A DNA stretch of 64,000 bases from the NCBI GenBank assembly GCA_038373865.1, contig JAXGGA010001585.1:1-64000 (forward strand). Reading direction: 5' to 3'. The position numbers and the translations under genes are program-made. The stretch comes from Uloborus plumipes (Eukaryota > Arthropoda > Arachnida > Araneae > Uloboridae). Positions within the stretch are counted from its first letter, which is position 1. Each line of letters begins with the position of its first letter. Positions 31,561 to 44,227 of this stretch are shown piece by piece. A model generated the notes under the pieces. It worked only from the letters and a program-made list of their open reading frames with translations, made no database searches and was not told the DNA's origin.

Positions 31561-34500
31561 CAGTAACATACACACCAGTGAGAAGCGAATTGTATGCCAA
31601 AGAACTTGTATTTTAAAATAATCAAAATAAGTTTTTTTATTGTTTGCCTACATGCCTGTTTAAAAGTAAGCACATTTTGTTCTTGGTAATTGTAAATATT
31701 GTATACATTCCATTAAGGTTGTTTGAACTGTGTGGGTGAGAAGGTAGAAGCGTTTGTATGTTATATAGGGTATCTTGAAAGTTTTTGATATTTGGTGCAA
31801 GAGTTTAATCTTGCTGCTCATTTTAAAGACTTGTGTATGAGTTTGTTTTTAGGAAAAGTTTAGTATTAGTTCCTTAAAAATATTTTATAAAAATGTTAAA
31901 AATTAATTTATATTCAAACATCTCAAGGTAAAGTATAAATATCATTAAAAAAGACATTTTAAAATGAAACTTTGTAGCTTAGATACAGGGTTGTTCATAA
32001 TTTCCTCCAGATTTCAAAGTGCTCAAGACAAATACAACAAAAAGAACATTTAAAAGAATACGAAACAATCCATGTGTTAAGTTGTAAGTTACTGCCCAAA
32101 GACAGAGCTACAGGCATTTACCGATAGATAAGTACTGATACCAGACTGTCATTATATGCTTATAATCCAAGTGTTAGACATGCATCTCTCAGTTGTTTTG
32201 TGTATGAATCCTTTGTCACATAGCTCACGAATGCAATAATCTGTTCCTTGCACTCTCTACTAAAAGATTGTTTTTTTTATCCCCTTTACTGTGTAATTGA
32301 GTAGAATTGAAGGAATAAAGGACAACACATTATGTTAATAAATTGAGCCTGGACAAACATCTACTTTATTTTAGTCGAAGGGATAGAATTGGTATGAGAT
32401 GCCTGATACAGATTTGTATACAATCATCCTCCTCCTTTACCTCTTGGTATATATTGCACATGGAGATCTTCAGTTTTATTTTATTTTTGTTCCTGGACAC
32501 TTTTTTAGAACCAGCATAAACTTATAATGAAGTTATGAATAGCCCTATGTAGTCAGCTTTTGTGTGCACTTAAGGGCTCCATATCCTTTTTTTTTTTTTT
32601 GCAACTAATAGTCATTTTCTGCTTTATTTCTGTAATCATTCTTTAATCAAACGTTATGTTACATGTGTGTATATGTCACACTATGACGAACATAGATAAG
32701 GTAGGGTTGGGCCAGATATGAAAATGAAAATAATTTTTTAAAAAGGATCTCCTACCCCTCCAGTCTCATCTTCCTTAGGCTTTACTTAATGGTGATATTA
32801 ATCAAAAATGCAATTAACATTTTTTTTGTGAATTTCATCATGGAAACATACTATCACTGATAGTGATGAACACTGAGTTTTTCTGCAAAATTCAATTTGT
32901 TTGTAGTTACAATTATTTTTAGCACAAAAGTTTTGATGCTTTTTCACTAGAGCACAGTCAATTTCTTCATGCGCTCTATCTGTCATTTCTTCATGATTAA
33001 TGCTACTCAATGAGTTTAATGTTATCTGTTGTCATTCTGTCTACACTACATGGTAGCAAATAAAACTTTAGCAAATGTTTATGGCATTCATTCTGAAGCT
33101 ATACCTACACTAGATAATCATACCACAGATGTGTTTAATGATGCAACAATTCTATAAAATCATATTTTTCATTTTCATGTCTGCTTTAATATGATGAACA
33201 ATAAGGTATAACCTAATTATTCATCATGTGCTAGTATTTTTGAAGCAGAAAAGAAATTATTGTGCTATCTTTTCTGAAAAAAATATCATATGATCTGAAT
33301 ATACTCATAAATGGTTTATAGCTTTTAAGATGCCCTTTATATATTTTTTCTTTTATGAGATATTTTAATGTTATTATTATATTGATTTTGAATTCTGATA
33401 TTAGAGCTTAAGTTACAAGATTTTAATATCCTTAAATGTGTTTATGTTATGGTGAAAGTTGTAAATATCTACATTCAGCTTTCTATAATCATACAGCAGA
33501 GACAACAGTGATAGTGCAAATATTTTCCGAAGTTTTCCAGTTTCAATCTTTTAACACTAACATATATGTTATATAACATACTGCTTACAACTTTTAAATA
33601 TCTGTCATTTGAGTGCATGTTATGTTATTCATAGCTTTACTTATAGAAATAACAATTTGAGTTATTGATATTTTAGAAGAAAAGTGGTTCACACAAGTTT
33701 TCTATAAATGACATAATCATTGTATTCATTATCTAATCATTAATTAATCAACTTTGATTCATATTTAACTCATGATTTAAATTCTGAAAGTTTCAATTTG
33801 TTTGTAAGTGTTAATGCTATCTTATTGCTCTTTGGTTGCGAAAATTAGAAGATAAGACAAACGTAATTTGAATAAATATTAATTTATCTAAAAGCTAAAA
33901 ATGAAACTAGGAAAGAAAATAATGTATCTCGTTTTAAAATTTCAGCAATGTCGAAACCTTTCTATTACGTTTATTTTTTAGTATAATTATTTTACATTTA
34001 TTAGCCTTATTAAATGTAAGTACCTATTTACCAGTAAATAGGATTCATCATTAAATCTTCACTTATAAGTGATCATGTAATATCTGCAATACTGTTGGTT
34101 GATTATCATCCTCTTCCTCTTACTTCTTTTGCTTCAAATTTACAGAACTTCATTAATTTAAAGACAGTTTTCAGTTCTGTTTCTTATTTCTGCCTCACTT
34201 CAAGAGTACAATCTTGCTCATGTATTGTCTTGTTTTATATGTATAAGTTTTGCATATTAATAAATCACTTTGTACTTTTTGCTACTTGGTAATGGTTTAG
34301 CTTGTTTTTAATTCTTGATCACTTTGTTTTTTGTTTTTAATTATTTCAATATAAATTTGTTCTTTTGTTTTTTAAAACAAATGCATTATTAATGGACCTC
34401 TAGTCAAAAAAAAAAAAAAAAAAGAAAAAGAAAGAAGAAATAGAAAAAAAAGAAGGTAAAATCTATTTATATTCTTCAAATTTACAATTGTTTTGAGATT

Positions 34501-37500
34501 ATTTATACAATGTCAAGGAATGTGTTATTGTGTTGCGTTACTCTAGTAAGAAACTTGATGATCTATTTCCTCGTTGATAGCAAATTTAGTGACAAAAAAT
34601 ACAATGTCAAATCCAGTTTCAGTTTGGTGATATTTGGCAATATTTAGCAAAATTCACATAAACGCCTTATTAGATGTCGTAACATTTATTACAAGTTCTG
34701 GTAAAACTTACTTTCTTTCATAAGCTTATAACAACCTAGGTTTTCTGAATATTTAAAATGTTCTTTAACTCACTCTAAAACACTTTTATGTTGCATCTTT
34801 ATTAATTTTACGCATTCCATTTAGTGTTTGTTATTGCAATTTATTTCCAAAAAAATAAAATAAATAAATAAACAAAATGAAAATAAATTTGAAAGTACTA
34901 TTCTCTATATTTACCATATTTTAAGTGTAGGGAAGTGTCAGAGAATTTATTAAATAAATAAATGAAAAAAATATATTTAAAAATGTCTGTGCTTAAGAAG
35001 TAATGCTTCCAGTGCTTATACATGAGTACATGCATCCATTTCTTTTAAGCTATTAAAAACATTAATTGTATTTAAAGGGCTTGAATAAATTCATGTAGTG
35101 TCTACATCACACCGTTTTCTTTGATTGCTTTAAGATTGTGTTTGGACATAATTGTATTTTAAATTTTAATTAGTATTTTAATACTAATTAATAATTTATT
35201 TAACATAAATTTTTAATATCTTGTATGTGATAGCCTTTAAAATTCAAAGGAAAGTTGTTTGACAGAATACGGCTGCAACTCTTGTCTTTTTCGTTTGCAT
35301 TGTAGTAGTTATATAAAAAGTACTTTTGTATTTGAATTTATTTTAATTATGCATTTACTTTTCAGTGTTTATTTGTTATGAAGATAAAACTTGCGTATTC
35401 AGTATGTATATATTTTTGTCAAAGATATATACTATATTTTTTAGTTTTATCTCTCGTTATAAAATCTTCCTGTTGTTTATGTATATATGAGCAGCAATGA
35501 GCATCAGCAATGGGCATGTTAATCTATAGAGCAAACACTTATTTTTTAAATTTATTTTTGGGATGTCTGCAAAATGTCAAGAACTTTCTTCCTGGAGAAG
35601 CTTCAAAGTCTTTCACATTATTTTTGCACTGTATGTATAATGTATCAATGAATTTCTTCTCTAGTCTTTTTCTTATTGCTCTTTTATTGAAATTTTTATT
35701 GGTAAATTATTATGAGGTAATTATTTTAACAATTTATTTTAATTGAGTATAACCTGCCTTTTAAAGCTTTGTTATTGTTGTCAAATTACTTTTCTTGTTG
35801 TGTTAAGGGTTTTTTCTCCCTTATTCCATTTTCTCAGTATCTCAAATTCTAGTCAGTTAAGGATTTTATGCAGAGATTATTTATGTTTAGAATTTTTCTT
35901 TTTTTGATTTCATTGCATCTTTTACACTAATGCACTATGATATAAGATGTTGTGCATATGCAGCTTTCACTTGGTGTTTTTTACATTAGTTAGACACCAT
36001 TTTTCAAAGTTTTAATTATTTGGTGTTTCTAACATTTAAGGTAACCCAGTGTCAGGTTTTATTAAGTTTTTTAAAACTAATTAATCATGCATATTGAAGG
36101 GTCTTTTGTCTTATAATTTCTCTTAATAAGCATACTATGACAGAAAAAAGTCAAAGATTGTGCATAAATCATTGTAGGTAAATATAAATTAACGTGAATG
36201 ACAAATTTTTTGCACTAAGTAGTTATTCACCATGTTAGATTTTCTTGAAATTGTTGTATTTCTACTTCTGTGATGAAACTTTCTGAAAGTCTACACAATT
36301 GAAAATTTATTCATTTATTTATTACATGCTTGCTTTATCTGACTGATTAATAATTGAAATATTTTTTCCCAGTTTTTACTGTAGAAAGCATTTTTATTTA
36401 CAGATTTTTTTCTTTTTCAATACCTTAAGATCTTCACTAACCGTTTTCTAATGACTTAAACCTTTTAAGTTTCTTAAAGGCCTTTCAGTGCAGGGCACCC
36501 TTGGCAAAAGCTACTACCTGAAAGTATTATCAAGGTGGCTCTGTATTTGCATATTGGATTCCAGAATTACTGGAAAGTGCTAATTAGGTATCATGAAAAG
36601 GGCTAGGTTAATGTGTCAAACTATCCTAATGCTAACAAAACTGTCAGCAATGTCAGGATCAAAGTTTTCTGGTTTTGAGCCTACTTCAAATAAATTATAA
36701 GATTTCCCTTTTTTTTTTAAATAAATTTTTGCAATAATATTGTGGGAAAAAGAAATTAAAAATTCTGTAGTAGCAATAAATGATGTATGCCTTAGCATTT
36801 TTGAGAAGCATAAAGATAATCACATTTTAACATATAGTTTTTCTCAGCAAAACTTTAATGCGGTGAAATGTTTTTATTTGCTATGAACTATATGCAGAGA
36901 ATAGTTTGTATAAGGCTCAAAGAGGAGGCTCCGGTCCCGTATTTCTTTCCAGTTTTATGTGATTTTTTTTTCTCTTCTGGTAGAATGCAAGCTATTTACA
37001 TATGAGTACTAAAAGGCTTCTGTACTTCTCTTGCAAACTGTGGTGATAGAAAATAGTCTATAGTTTTTTTTTGTTTTTTCTCTCTTTTTTATTTTATTTA
37101 TTTATCCTCTTTAACACTCATTTTGCTCCTTAATAGAAGCAAATAGCAAGTTGTTTTGTTAAAGTATAAATTTTGGAGTTGTCATTGAAGTTCATTTAAA
37201 ACATTAATGTTTATGTCCAAACCATAAAAGGAAACAAAAATGCATATTTAAGCACCTACAAATTTGAAACATAAATTTGTATTCAGATATGATCAGAACT
37301 TTTCAATGGCACCTATCAATTAAGAAATTCAAATATTGAATTCGGCATTCATGTATAAGTTCATTATTAGTATTTTGTTCAATAATTAAAGCAGAAAGTT
37401 AATCTTTTGAAAATGAAATTTCTATACTGACTCACTTTCCAAGTGTAATTAACATTTTAAATATTAACATGTGCAACTGCAATTTAATGTCTCCATACTC

Positions 37501-37650
37501 CAGATTGGTTTTATTTTGTTGATTATTTTTCCACTTCCTGTGAGTTTACTTAAATGTACATATTTAGTGTGTGATGTGAAAAATGAATATAATACTTATA
37601 TGTACCTCACTGCACTTCAATAAAGAATATTTTACTTTGAAAGACACTTT
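31561..37650 (+). other. SGSM3: probable SGSM3 3' UTR / downstream sequence
   Basis: Six kilobases of T-rich sequence without any transposon I can recognise, in contrast to the rest of the window. Possible polyadenylation signals AATAAA lie at 32314 and 33059, and a strong one at 37619. An A-rich run at 34406-34455 is the only simple repeat of note. How far the transcript extends cannot be settled from sequence. Confidence 0.5.
37619..37624 (+). terminator. SGSM3: candidate distal polyadenylation signal
   Basis: AATAAA within CTTCAATAAAGAATA, followed about 45 bases on by GTGTTTTGATG, a GU-rich downstream element. Recognisable repeats resume after this point. Confidence 0.45.
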
Positions 37651-39856
37651 GTTTAATTAAGACTTTTTAGTGTTTTGATGCGTATTTTCTTTTTCAATTG
37701 TTTGTTTTAGTGTGGAATACATCTATCCTTCTACTAAATTATTAGTTGAGTAAAGTGTAACTAATATTCCATTTTTAAGTCTCATACATTGATATTACCA
37801 TGTATTTGGAAGAAAGGGGAACGAATTGATAAAATTAATTTAGCTATTTCGGTAAAAACCCAAATGTTTCATTAAATGTTTTATTTATTCCATTTATCCT
37901 AAAAAAATTCTCATTTTTCCAAAATCCCTTGCTGTTGAACTGGAGCAGGAAAATTTAGAATTTAAAAGCTATCAAAACTTATTTTCTGTTGAAATGCAAA
38001 AAAAAAAAAAAAAAACAGACAAAATTAAGGTCCCTAAACACCATTAAAAAGTCCTTAATTTCCGAAAATTTTCCTTAATTTTTAAAAGACTGTTTAAGGT
38101 TTTTTTTTCCTTTCTTTTTCCTCCACGTGTTAAAAGCTGGCTCTTTAAAATGCATCATTACATACTTTAATACGCGAGAGAAAGAGCCTGAACTTCGTCA
38201 TATATGGGAACTGAACGCGTACTTCGCGGAAAATTGGTTTGCGTGGTTGAGACAACAATCCTTTTGCATCGTGCAAATATTTTCATATTTGCGAAAATTT
38301 TAGGTTACTTTTACATATGCTACCTTAGGTTATCACATTTAATTATTTATTTCTACAATTTATAAAAAAAAATCTCCCCACTTTACATGCTTACATTTCA
38401 CCCGCGATTCTGGTGAAATCGCTTCTTTTGTTCGACATTTCAATCCTTTAACATATTCTCAGTGTTTTAATAATTTTGATGGTTGGAAGTTATTTTAACA
38501 TATTACTATTTTAAATTAATTTACTGCATTTTTTTAATTGTTATTATTAATAAATTAATTTATTTAAAGAAAAAAAAACTGATCTATAGTCAAAAAATTA
38601 TTTCATGTGTCAAGATTTTAGTCCTTTTGTATCTTGAACGTATTTTAATATTTTTGACAATTGGAAATTATTTTAACTTAGCTACCAAAAACTGCTTTAT
38701 TTTATTTCATTTATTTTTAGATATTCATGTGTCTTTCTTTCTTAACAATATGCTAATATTCAACACATACTTCACAACCAATTGTATAACTAAAATGAAA
38801 GAAAACTACTGAAAGTGACAGTGATATAATTACAATAATTTATTGATAACTTAAAAATTGCAGTTTTTTGAGATTTTTAGGAAATTATTTAAAAAAATTT
38901 TTAGCTCCTTACATCTAAAAATGTAATATGTGACAAACAATGTAAGTTGCTTCTGAAAAGTACGCCGAGCACAGTATTTTAACGTTTTGACAAAGTTTTA
39001 TTTAAAACGTAGAAAAAAAAGGAAATTGCCATTTCTTCTATGCATTTGTGGAAAAGGGAGTTATACAACAGACCTCAAATTTTTTATGGAATTTTTATGT
39101 CCCCAAAGGACCCTTTTCCACCCTACCTGTTATCGAAAATAGAAAAAAAAAATTAATAATTTGCTAAAAGTCTCGAAAAATCTGCATTGTTTCCAAACTT
39201 CAAGCCAATTGCGGCAGATCAAGAAACTGACCAAAAAATTTCAAATTTTTTATGTGCACTTTGCTTCCTCAATGGCACTTTTTTCGCAATACCCATTATT
39301 GAAAATAAAAAGTTATTTTCGGCCCACCCTAGTATGTAATTGTATCAAACTGTTTACGAGAGAAACCTAACCTGGCAGCATTGTAAGGGGTAGTCATTTG
39401 TAGAGGTTATCATCAGTAAGTATAATGCCAGGTTAAGTCATTTTAATAGCTCTTAATCATTCATTTTCACTTGAATCAGAAGTTCATTGCGACTATCTCT
39501 GCATTTTAAAAACATAATGTACTCGTAAGTCGTACTTTGAAATTGTGTTCCTAAAGCTATTTAAATATTTTCCTATGAGTCCTTACAAAAATTGGGAGTG
39601 TCCTTAAAAAGTCCTTAATTTTCATTTTCAAAAATGAGTATGAACCCTGGAAGAAGAATGGCAAGTACAATCAATGTACATTATTTCAGTAAACAATTTG
39701 TAAGGGAAAAACTCTTCAAAGTGTATAAAATAGGACATAAAAAATCAGTAGCAGTTTGTTAGAACTATTAAGTTCTAGTACCAAAACCATGATTCATAGT
39801 AGTATCTTTAAAGCGTAGTCACATTCGTTTGTAGTGCAGAAAAAACAACTAAAGCC
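37651..39856. other. intergenic, with partial repeats
   Basis: Contains the phrase AAAAGTCCTTAATTT near 38045 and again near 39605, probably a dispersed repeat. From about 38860 to 39333 it resembles the TAGGGTGG-ended family. ORF 38483-38812 is low-complexity. No gene recognised. Confidence 0.5.
38860..39333. mobile_element. partial TAGGGTGG-family element
   Basis: Shares GCAGTTTTTTGAGATTTTTA and CCTCAAATTTTTTATGG-like phrases with the element at 58362-58885. It ends TTTTCGGCCCACCCTA at 39333. The left terminus is not recognisable, so it is truncated or rearranged. Confidence 0.5.
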
Positions 39857-39859
39857 TTA

Positions 39860-39990
39860 GGGCCATGCTCCACATCAGCGTAAAACGCGACCGAAACTGA
39901 AGGCAGAAACCGAAAATCCGGGTACTTTCCATAGGAACACTATTTGCTCCATTTTACGCTTCTGCTTTACGTCAATGTGGAGCAGGGCCC
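39860..39990. mobile_element. Harbinger-like MITE
   Basis: TTA at 39857-39859 and 39991-39993 flanks inverted ends GGGCCATGCTCCACAT and ATGTGGAGCAGGGCCC, with inner mirrored CGTAAA / TTTACG. A 3-bp TTA duplication and GG-C-rich ends are the PIF/Harbinger pattern. 131 bp, non-coding. Confidence 0.72.
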
Positions 39991-40061
39991 TTACTCTGTA
40001 GCAAATGGACACTGAATGACTGTTAAATATTAATACTTGTTTTAAAGTTGAAGTATGGAAA

Positions 40062-40241
40062 TACAGTAGACCCGCGTTGAAACAAACTCCAAGGGACTTT
40101 TAAAATCAATTCGTCTTAGCTGTGATTCATCTTATTCTATCAACTATGAAGAGAAAGCAATAAGGCTGCATTGGAAATGTAGTTCATCTTAGCAGTAATT
40201 CGTTTTAAACGTGTTCGAATAAACAAGGTTGGATTGTAGTA
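40062..40241. mobile_element. Tigger/pogo-like MITE
   Basis: Ends TACAGTAGACCCGCGTTGAA and, inverted at the right, TACTACAATCCAACCTTG. The interior has TTCGTCTTAGC / TCATCTTAGC repeats. 180 bp. Confidence 0.5.
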
Positions 40242-40289
40242 TGAACAGTTGTTGTTGTCATGTAATAGCGTGGTATAAATCATTATTAA

Positions 40290-40447
40290 GACGGGTGCCA
40301 TTGCCTCGAAAGGTTGGACTTCTTTATTAACATTTAGGACATTACAAGAAAGATTTACAGTTTAAATAACACCCAAGGTAATGACGGGAATCAAACCCGC
40401 GACCTCTTACTTTCGAGGTGAAACTTCTACCTCTGCGTCCCCGAGGT
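40290..40447 (-). repeat. tRNA-like SINE, minus strand
   Basis: On the minus strand 40447-40379 has CAGAGGTAGAAG (A-box-like) and CGCGGGTTTGATTCCCG (B-box-like T arm with good pairing). The acceptor ends do not pair, so it is not a functional tRNA. The body runs left to about 40290. Confidence 0.45.
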
Positions 40448-40937
40448 TTCAGTGTGAACGGTGGTACATAGTTGTGCAGCAGGGTGGTGCATTTTCATTT
40501 AACAAATTTTCTTTTGCTTTTCTGATTAAAAAATAGAACTTTTAAAATTCCAAAAAAGCACCATAAATAGATAAAGTAAGACTAATCACAATTATTTTCA
40601 AACACAGACAAACGCGCTACACTTCCCCTCTTAATTTACCCTATCGTTTAATCTTAGTTGAAGAATAGAACTTTCTGATTGTTACCATACATTTTCAGAA
40701 TGTATGTCTACTATTTGTGAAATGTCCTTAGGCAACTTAATTATAATCTTCATGTGTGTGTTTGGTTGGCTGGGGGGATTGTACACAAAGTGCGTTGCGA
40801 GTTCTAAAAGGTTGACTAGGTAAATAAAAAAGTGATTGAAAGCATATTACCAAATGATCACAAAAAGTAGGCTCCCATCGCTGCCCTATTCTTCATTTTC
40901 AAAAAAGAAGGGAATTTAAATGGATAGATGGTTTATT

Positions 40938-41093
40938 GCTGAGGTGCCATTTAGCCCCCTGCGGTACACTATGGGTGCTTTATGGTGCCTCATGACATCC
41001 CGAATGTGCCATGTTGAGCCAAACGGCACATTCAAGGGTGGTGCTATAACGTTGCACTCTAATAGGTGTCATGTGCAACCTGCAATAACAGTG
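40938..41093. mobile_element. truncated copy of the 301-bp MITE family
   Basis: Shares GAGGTGCCATTT, TATGGGT, GGTGTCATGTGCAACCTG and the terminus AACAGTG before TA (41094-41095) with the element at 27466-27766. The left inverted end is missing. It lies 10 bases from the mariner element. Confidence 0.6.
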
Positions 41094-41557
41094 TATTGTA
41101 CTACAGGTGCGGCAGAAAAACCCGGACGAAGATTTATTGTGATAATTTTATTACTTAGCAAAACAACAATTAATAATTTTAACATAGACTTCTTACAATA
41201 AATACTCAGCCGGTTTCGAACTGGCTTCCACCAGCGGTGATACACAGATCCAAACGTAACTTGAAATTTTCAGCAATGGGCCGCAGCTCTTCCAGCGACA
41301 ATCGGTCTCATTCTCAAAGAAGAGACAGCTTCAGCGACTCCAAGCTTTTGTGGGGCTTAGTAGAGGCCCTGGCCTCCAAAACGAACCACACACTGTAATC
41401 CTTGGGATTCAGATCCGGTGAGTAGGGGGCTATTCCATAGAGGAGATGAAGTCTGAAAAATGGGTCCGGCACATGTCCTGAGTCGTTATTGTCCTCTGAG
41501 CCGGCACTGAGTCCTTCTGGAACATCCAATCTTCATCACCAATGTACTGCTGGGCCT

Positions 41558-43008
41558 AAGGCTACTATAACTAGGAGCTGACTCGTCAGCCATTTTGTTT
41601 CCCACCGAGTGTGCTTGCTGTGTCGTCTGCAAACAAAAACCTCGCCGATTTGTAGGTTTATATGCAGAAAAATGGGTGGCTGTGCTGCAATAAATTGTAG
41701 CAATCACTCGAGGAATAAAATCCGAATGTTTAGGTTCCCAACATGTGAAAAAAGAAGGAAGAATTGGATTATAAACTTCCGGCGCGAGAATTGGATCCCG
41801 ACAAAAAATTCCCAACTTTGCATAGTTAGTGCGCTTGATTTTTTATGGATACCTTATCGATTTGGTTAGAATCTGTTATGAAGTGTCTTCTTTTTTCCTT
41901 ATTTAACAAAAAACTGGTCTACACATTGAAACTTTTGATGTAGTAATTAAAAAAACAATACCTTAAGAAATAACAGGTTTGCCATAAATCTTGGCGGTAA
42001 AATGTTTGCCTTACCAATGTTTATCGCCAACCAAATTTAAACACTCGTCGTACTTTTAATTTAGCAAGGAATGCGTCGTAATTAAATGCCTGATTTTTCA
42101 TTACTACTTTAAACAAATGAAAGCAATGCTTTCATAGCATTAAAAATTGAAATTTTTAAGCAATTGATTAAAGATTGATTTCTCTGGCCAGTTCTTTTAT
42201 TTAAATGTCATCTTTTGAAAAGGCATTCAGTTTTCAACTTATAAAGTTATAAGTAGTTTTTAGTTGGATAATTTTCTTTTGAAGTAAACAATAACTGAGA
42301 GATTTTAAACAGAAAATTGCTTCTTTAGGAATCAACAACAATAATGTCAGTTAAGAAAGGCACTTTAAAAAACTAATTAAAATGGGCATCATCTATGTAT
42401 TACGTTTTTATTGTTTAAAAATCTAAATTTTATTGTTGGACATAAGTTCATGCATTTTTTAGTGGAGGTATTTATTTATTTATTTACCCATTAAGTTTTA
42501 GTTATTATACCTCATATAAACTCACAAACTCACATTTTGAAATATACATTTTACTTGCCTTAGAATTCATCCAATTAATTATACAGAATTTAAAAAAATA
42601 TTTTGTGAAAATACTTGAGCGTATTGTAAATGCCAAAATTTAAGCCCCGTGAATTATTTGAACTTTACATATATAAGAATCTTTTGGTAAAATTCGCAAA
42701 ATCCCTGATAATTCTTTCTTGTAAAAGTATTTCTTATTAAAGTTCATTTGCATTATAATTCCATGTAAATAGAATATAATACTGAAAAATATTGATTTTT
42801 TTTTTAAATTTTCATTCGTATATTTACGTTTCCAAAGGGTAAGACTTTTTTTTCGGTACGCAACTCGGAAATTTGTTTTTAACGAAATTGTAGACCGCGC
42901 AATAAAAGCGATAAATGCGCCAACATAGCAGCGTGCTCTTGTTTACATCTGAAACCGTGGGCATCAAAATGGTGGCATAGGTCAGCCTGTATTCTACAGG
43001 AGCTCTAG
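41558..43008 (+). mobile_element. P-element-like insertion carrying a THAP ORF
   Basis: Duplicated target CTGGGCCT (41550-41557) and CTGGGCCC (43009-43016), identical in 7 of 8. GC-rich 8-bp duplications are typical of P elements. Imperfect inverted ends share CTGAC, GCC and CATTTTG (about 41570-41600 and 42960-42995). The left end carries a THAP zinc-finger ORF. From 41870 to 42950 it is AT-rich and apparently non-coding, so the transposase body was probably lost by internal deletion. Confidence 0.65.
41672..41869 (+). pseudogene. THAP zinc-finger domain fragment
   Basis: Opens MGGCAAINCSNHSRN, continues MFRFPTCEKRRKNW, then RRENWIPTKNSQLC. This is the THAP layout: C-x4-C, FP, a central W, then W-x-P and LC. 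The expected final C-x2-H reads LCIVSALDF, so the last zinc ligand is lost or shifted out of frame. THAP domains are the N-terminal DNA-binding part of P-element transposases and of host THAP proteins. Only about 66 residues remain. The Met follows an in-frame upstream extension and is the natural THAP start. Confidence 0.7.
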
Positions 43009-43959
43009 CTGGGCCCACAGAAGTACGAAGGCCTGAAGAATGTTGCGGCGATACACTTCTTGGTTGATTTTAACCCCTTAATCCACAAAAACAAGAGGAG
43101 TCTTGCCGCTATCGCAAATTCCACCACAGACATTCATCGATTGTGGATTTTGGTGGAGTTCGATGATGGACGATGTGCTGGGAGTTTCAGTGAACCAGAT
43201 TCTATCGTTTTGGCGGTTATGCACCTGTTCGACAGTGAACAGCTTCTCATCTGTGAAGAGGATGCGCTTCCACCGCTCACCTGCGGCCCGACGTTTGAGC
43301 TGGCGACATGTTTGAAGTCTCACTCGCTTGTTCTCTTCGGTGAGAAGTTGCACATTTTGGAGCTTGTAGAGCTTCAGTTTGAGCTCTTGCTTAGCTATTC
43401 GCCGAACTGATCTGTCGCTGATTCGATCTCACGAGCGATTTTTTGATTGGAGATCTGGAATTTCGCTGCACTCGCTTCTTGATGAGCCTACGGTTGAAAA
43501 ATGTGTTCACGGTCCGTTTTCTTCCACTTCCTGGGCGGCGTAAGTCATGACCAAGCTCTTTATACCGCCTAATTGCATCGGAAACAGCCTGTCGAGAAAT
43601 TTTGAGCAAACGAATTGACGTTTACCAGTTCGAAAGAGTAAAAAAATAGCATTGCATATGTCTGTCATTCTGCAAACAAAACAACAACAATGATGAGTAT
43701 AAAATCGACACTGCACTCCTTAATGCAGGAAAACATGTAGAATCTTTAAAAAAAAAAAATTAGCTGTATACGGTAAAACGTGTTGGTGTCAGGACGTGAC
43801 AAACTTTGTCCGAGTTTTTTTGCCGCACCCTGTATAAAACGCAAAAGTGCAACTCCAGCTTTTTTGTGATGTTTTGCAAACGATAGCATAATCGACTTCA
43901 GCCTTTAATTGAAATTTCAAGACACAAATATGAAATTCAGTCCTGTTTTCCTACATCAT

Positions 43960-44219
43960 CCGTGGCGTAGGAAAGGAGGTGGTTCCCGGGTCCGACCCCC
44001 CCCTCCCTGAAGCTCAAAATTAAAATTCAACAATGAAAACTGAAGTTATTCTATGCTATTTAAGATACTTTTTTTTCATCATCTGATCAAGTTTCTGTAT
44101 TTATGACTGTCTGTATAAAACTGAAATTAAATTATAGATGCTTCTGTTTACATTTCCAAGTATCAAAGTTGTTAATTTTTGAGTTGGACACCCCTTGAGG
44201 ACTTTCTTGCTACGCCACG
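43960..44219. mobile_element. 260-bp MITE with perfect 8-bp duplication
   Basis: TACATCAT at 43952-43959 and 44220-44227 flank inverted ends CCGTGGCGTAG and CTACGCCACG. The 8-bp duplication suggests hAT or a related superfamily. The interior includes a C-rich run. Confidence 0.75.
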
Positions 44220-44227
44220 TACATCAT

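Larger units (their letters stand above)
41214..43700 (-). pseudogene. Tc1/mariner transposase, split and frameshifted
   Basis: In minus-strand order: N-terminal helix-turn-helix (SRQAVSDAIRRYKELGHD, then RRPGSGRKRTVN, about 43600-43480). The first catalytic Asp is in ILFTDEKLFTVEQ (about 43270). GKTPLVFVD and GVKINQEVYRRNIL follow, up to WAQ at about 43011. Coding resumes after the insertion with GDEDWMFQKDSVPAQ (second Asp, about 41500), then PYSPDLNPKDYSVW (third, about 41420) and a C-terminal NFKLRLDLCITAGG (about 41240). Several frameshifts and stops make it inactive. Confidence 0.85.
41104..43833 (-). mobile_element. Tc1/mariner element interrupted by a P-like element
   Basis: TA at 41102-41103 and 43834-43835 flanks ~30-bp inverted ends (CAGGTGCGGCAGAAAAACCC at left; inverse of CAGGGTGCGGCAAAAAAACT at right). 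A broken transposase is on the minus strand. The length is 2.73 kb instead of the usual 1.3 kb because of a 1451-bp insertion at 41558-43008. Confidence 0.88.

Noticed and set aside
40379..40447. Possible tRNA gene on the minus strand
   Set aside because: The T arm is good but the acceptor ends do not pair and the body continues, so it is treated as a SINE.
43060..43410. 116-residue plus-strand ORF within the mariner element
   Set aside because: It is antisense to the recognisable mariner transposase fragment (ILFTDEK motif) and has no similarity of its own.
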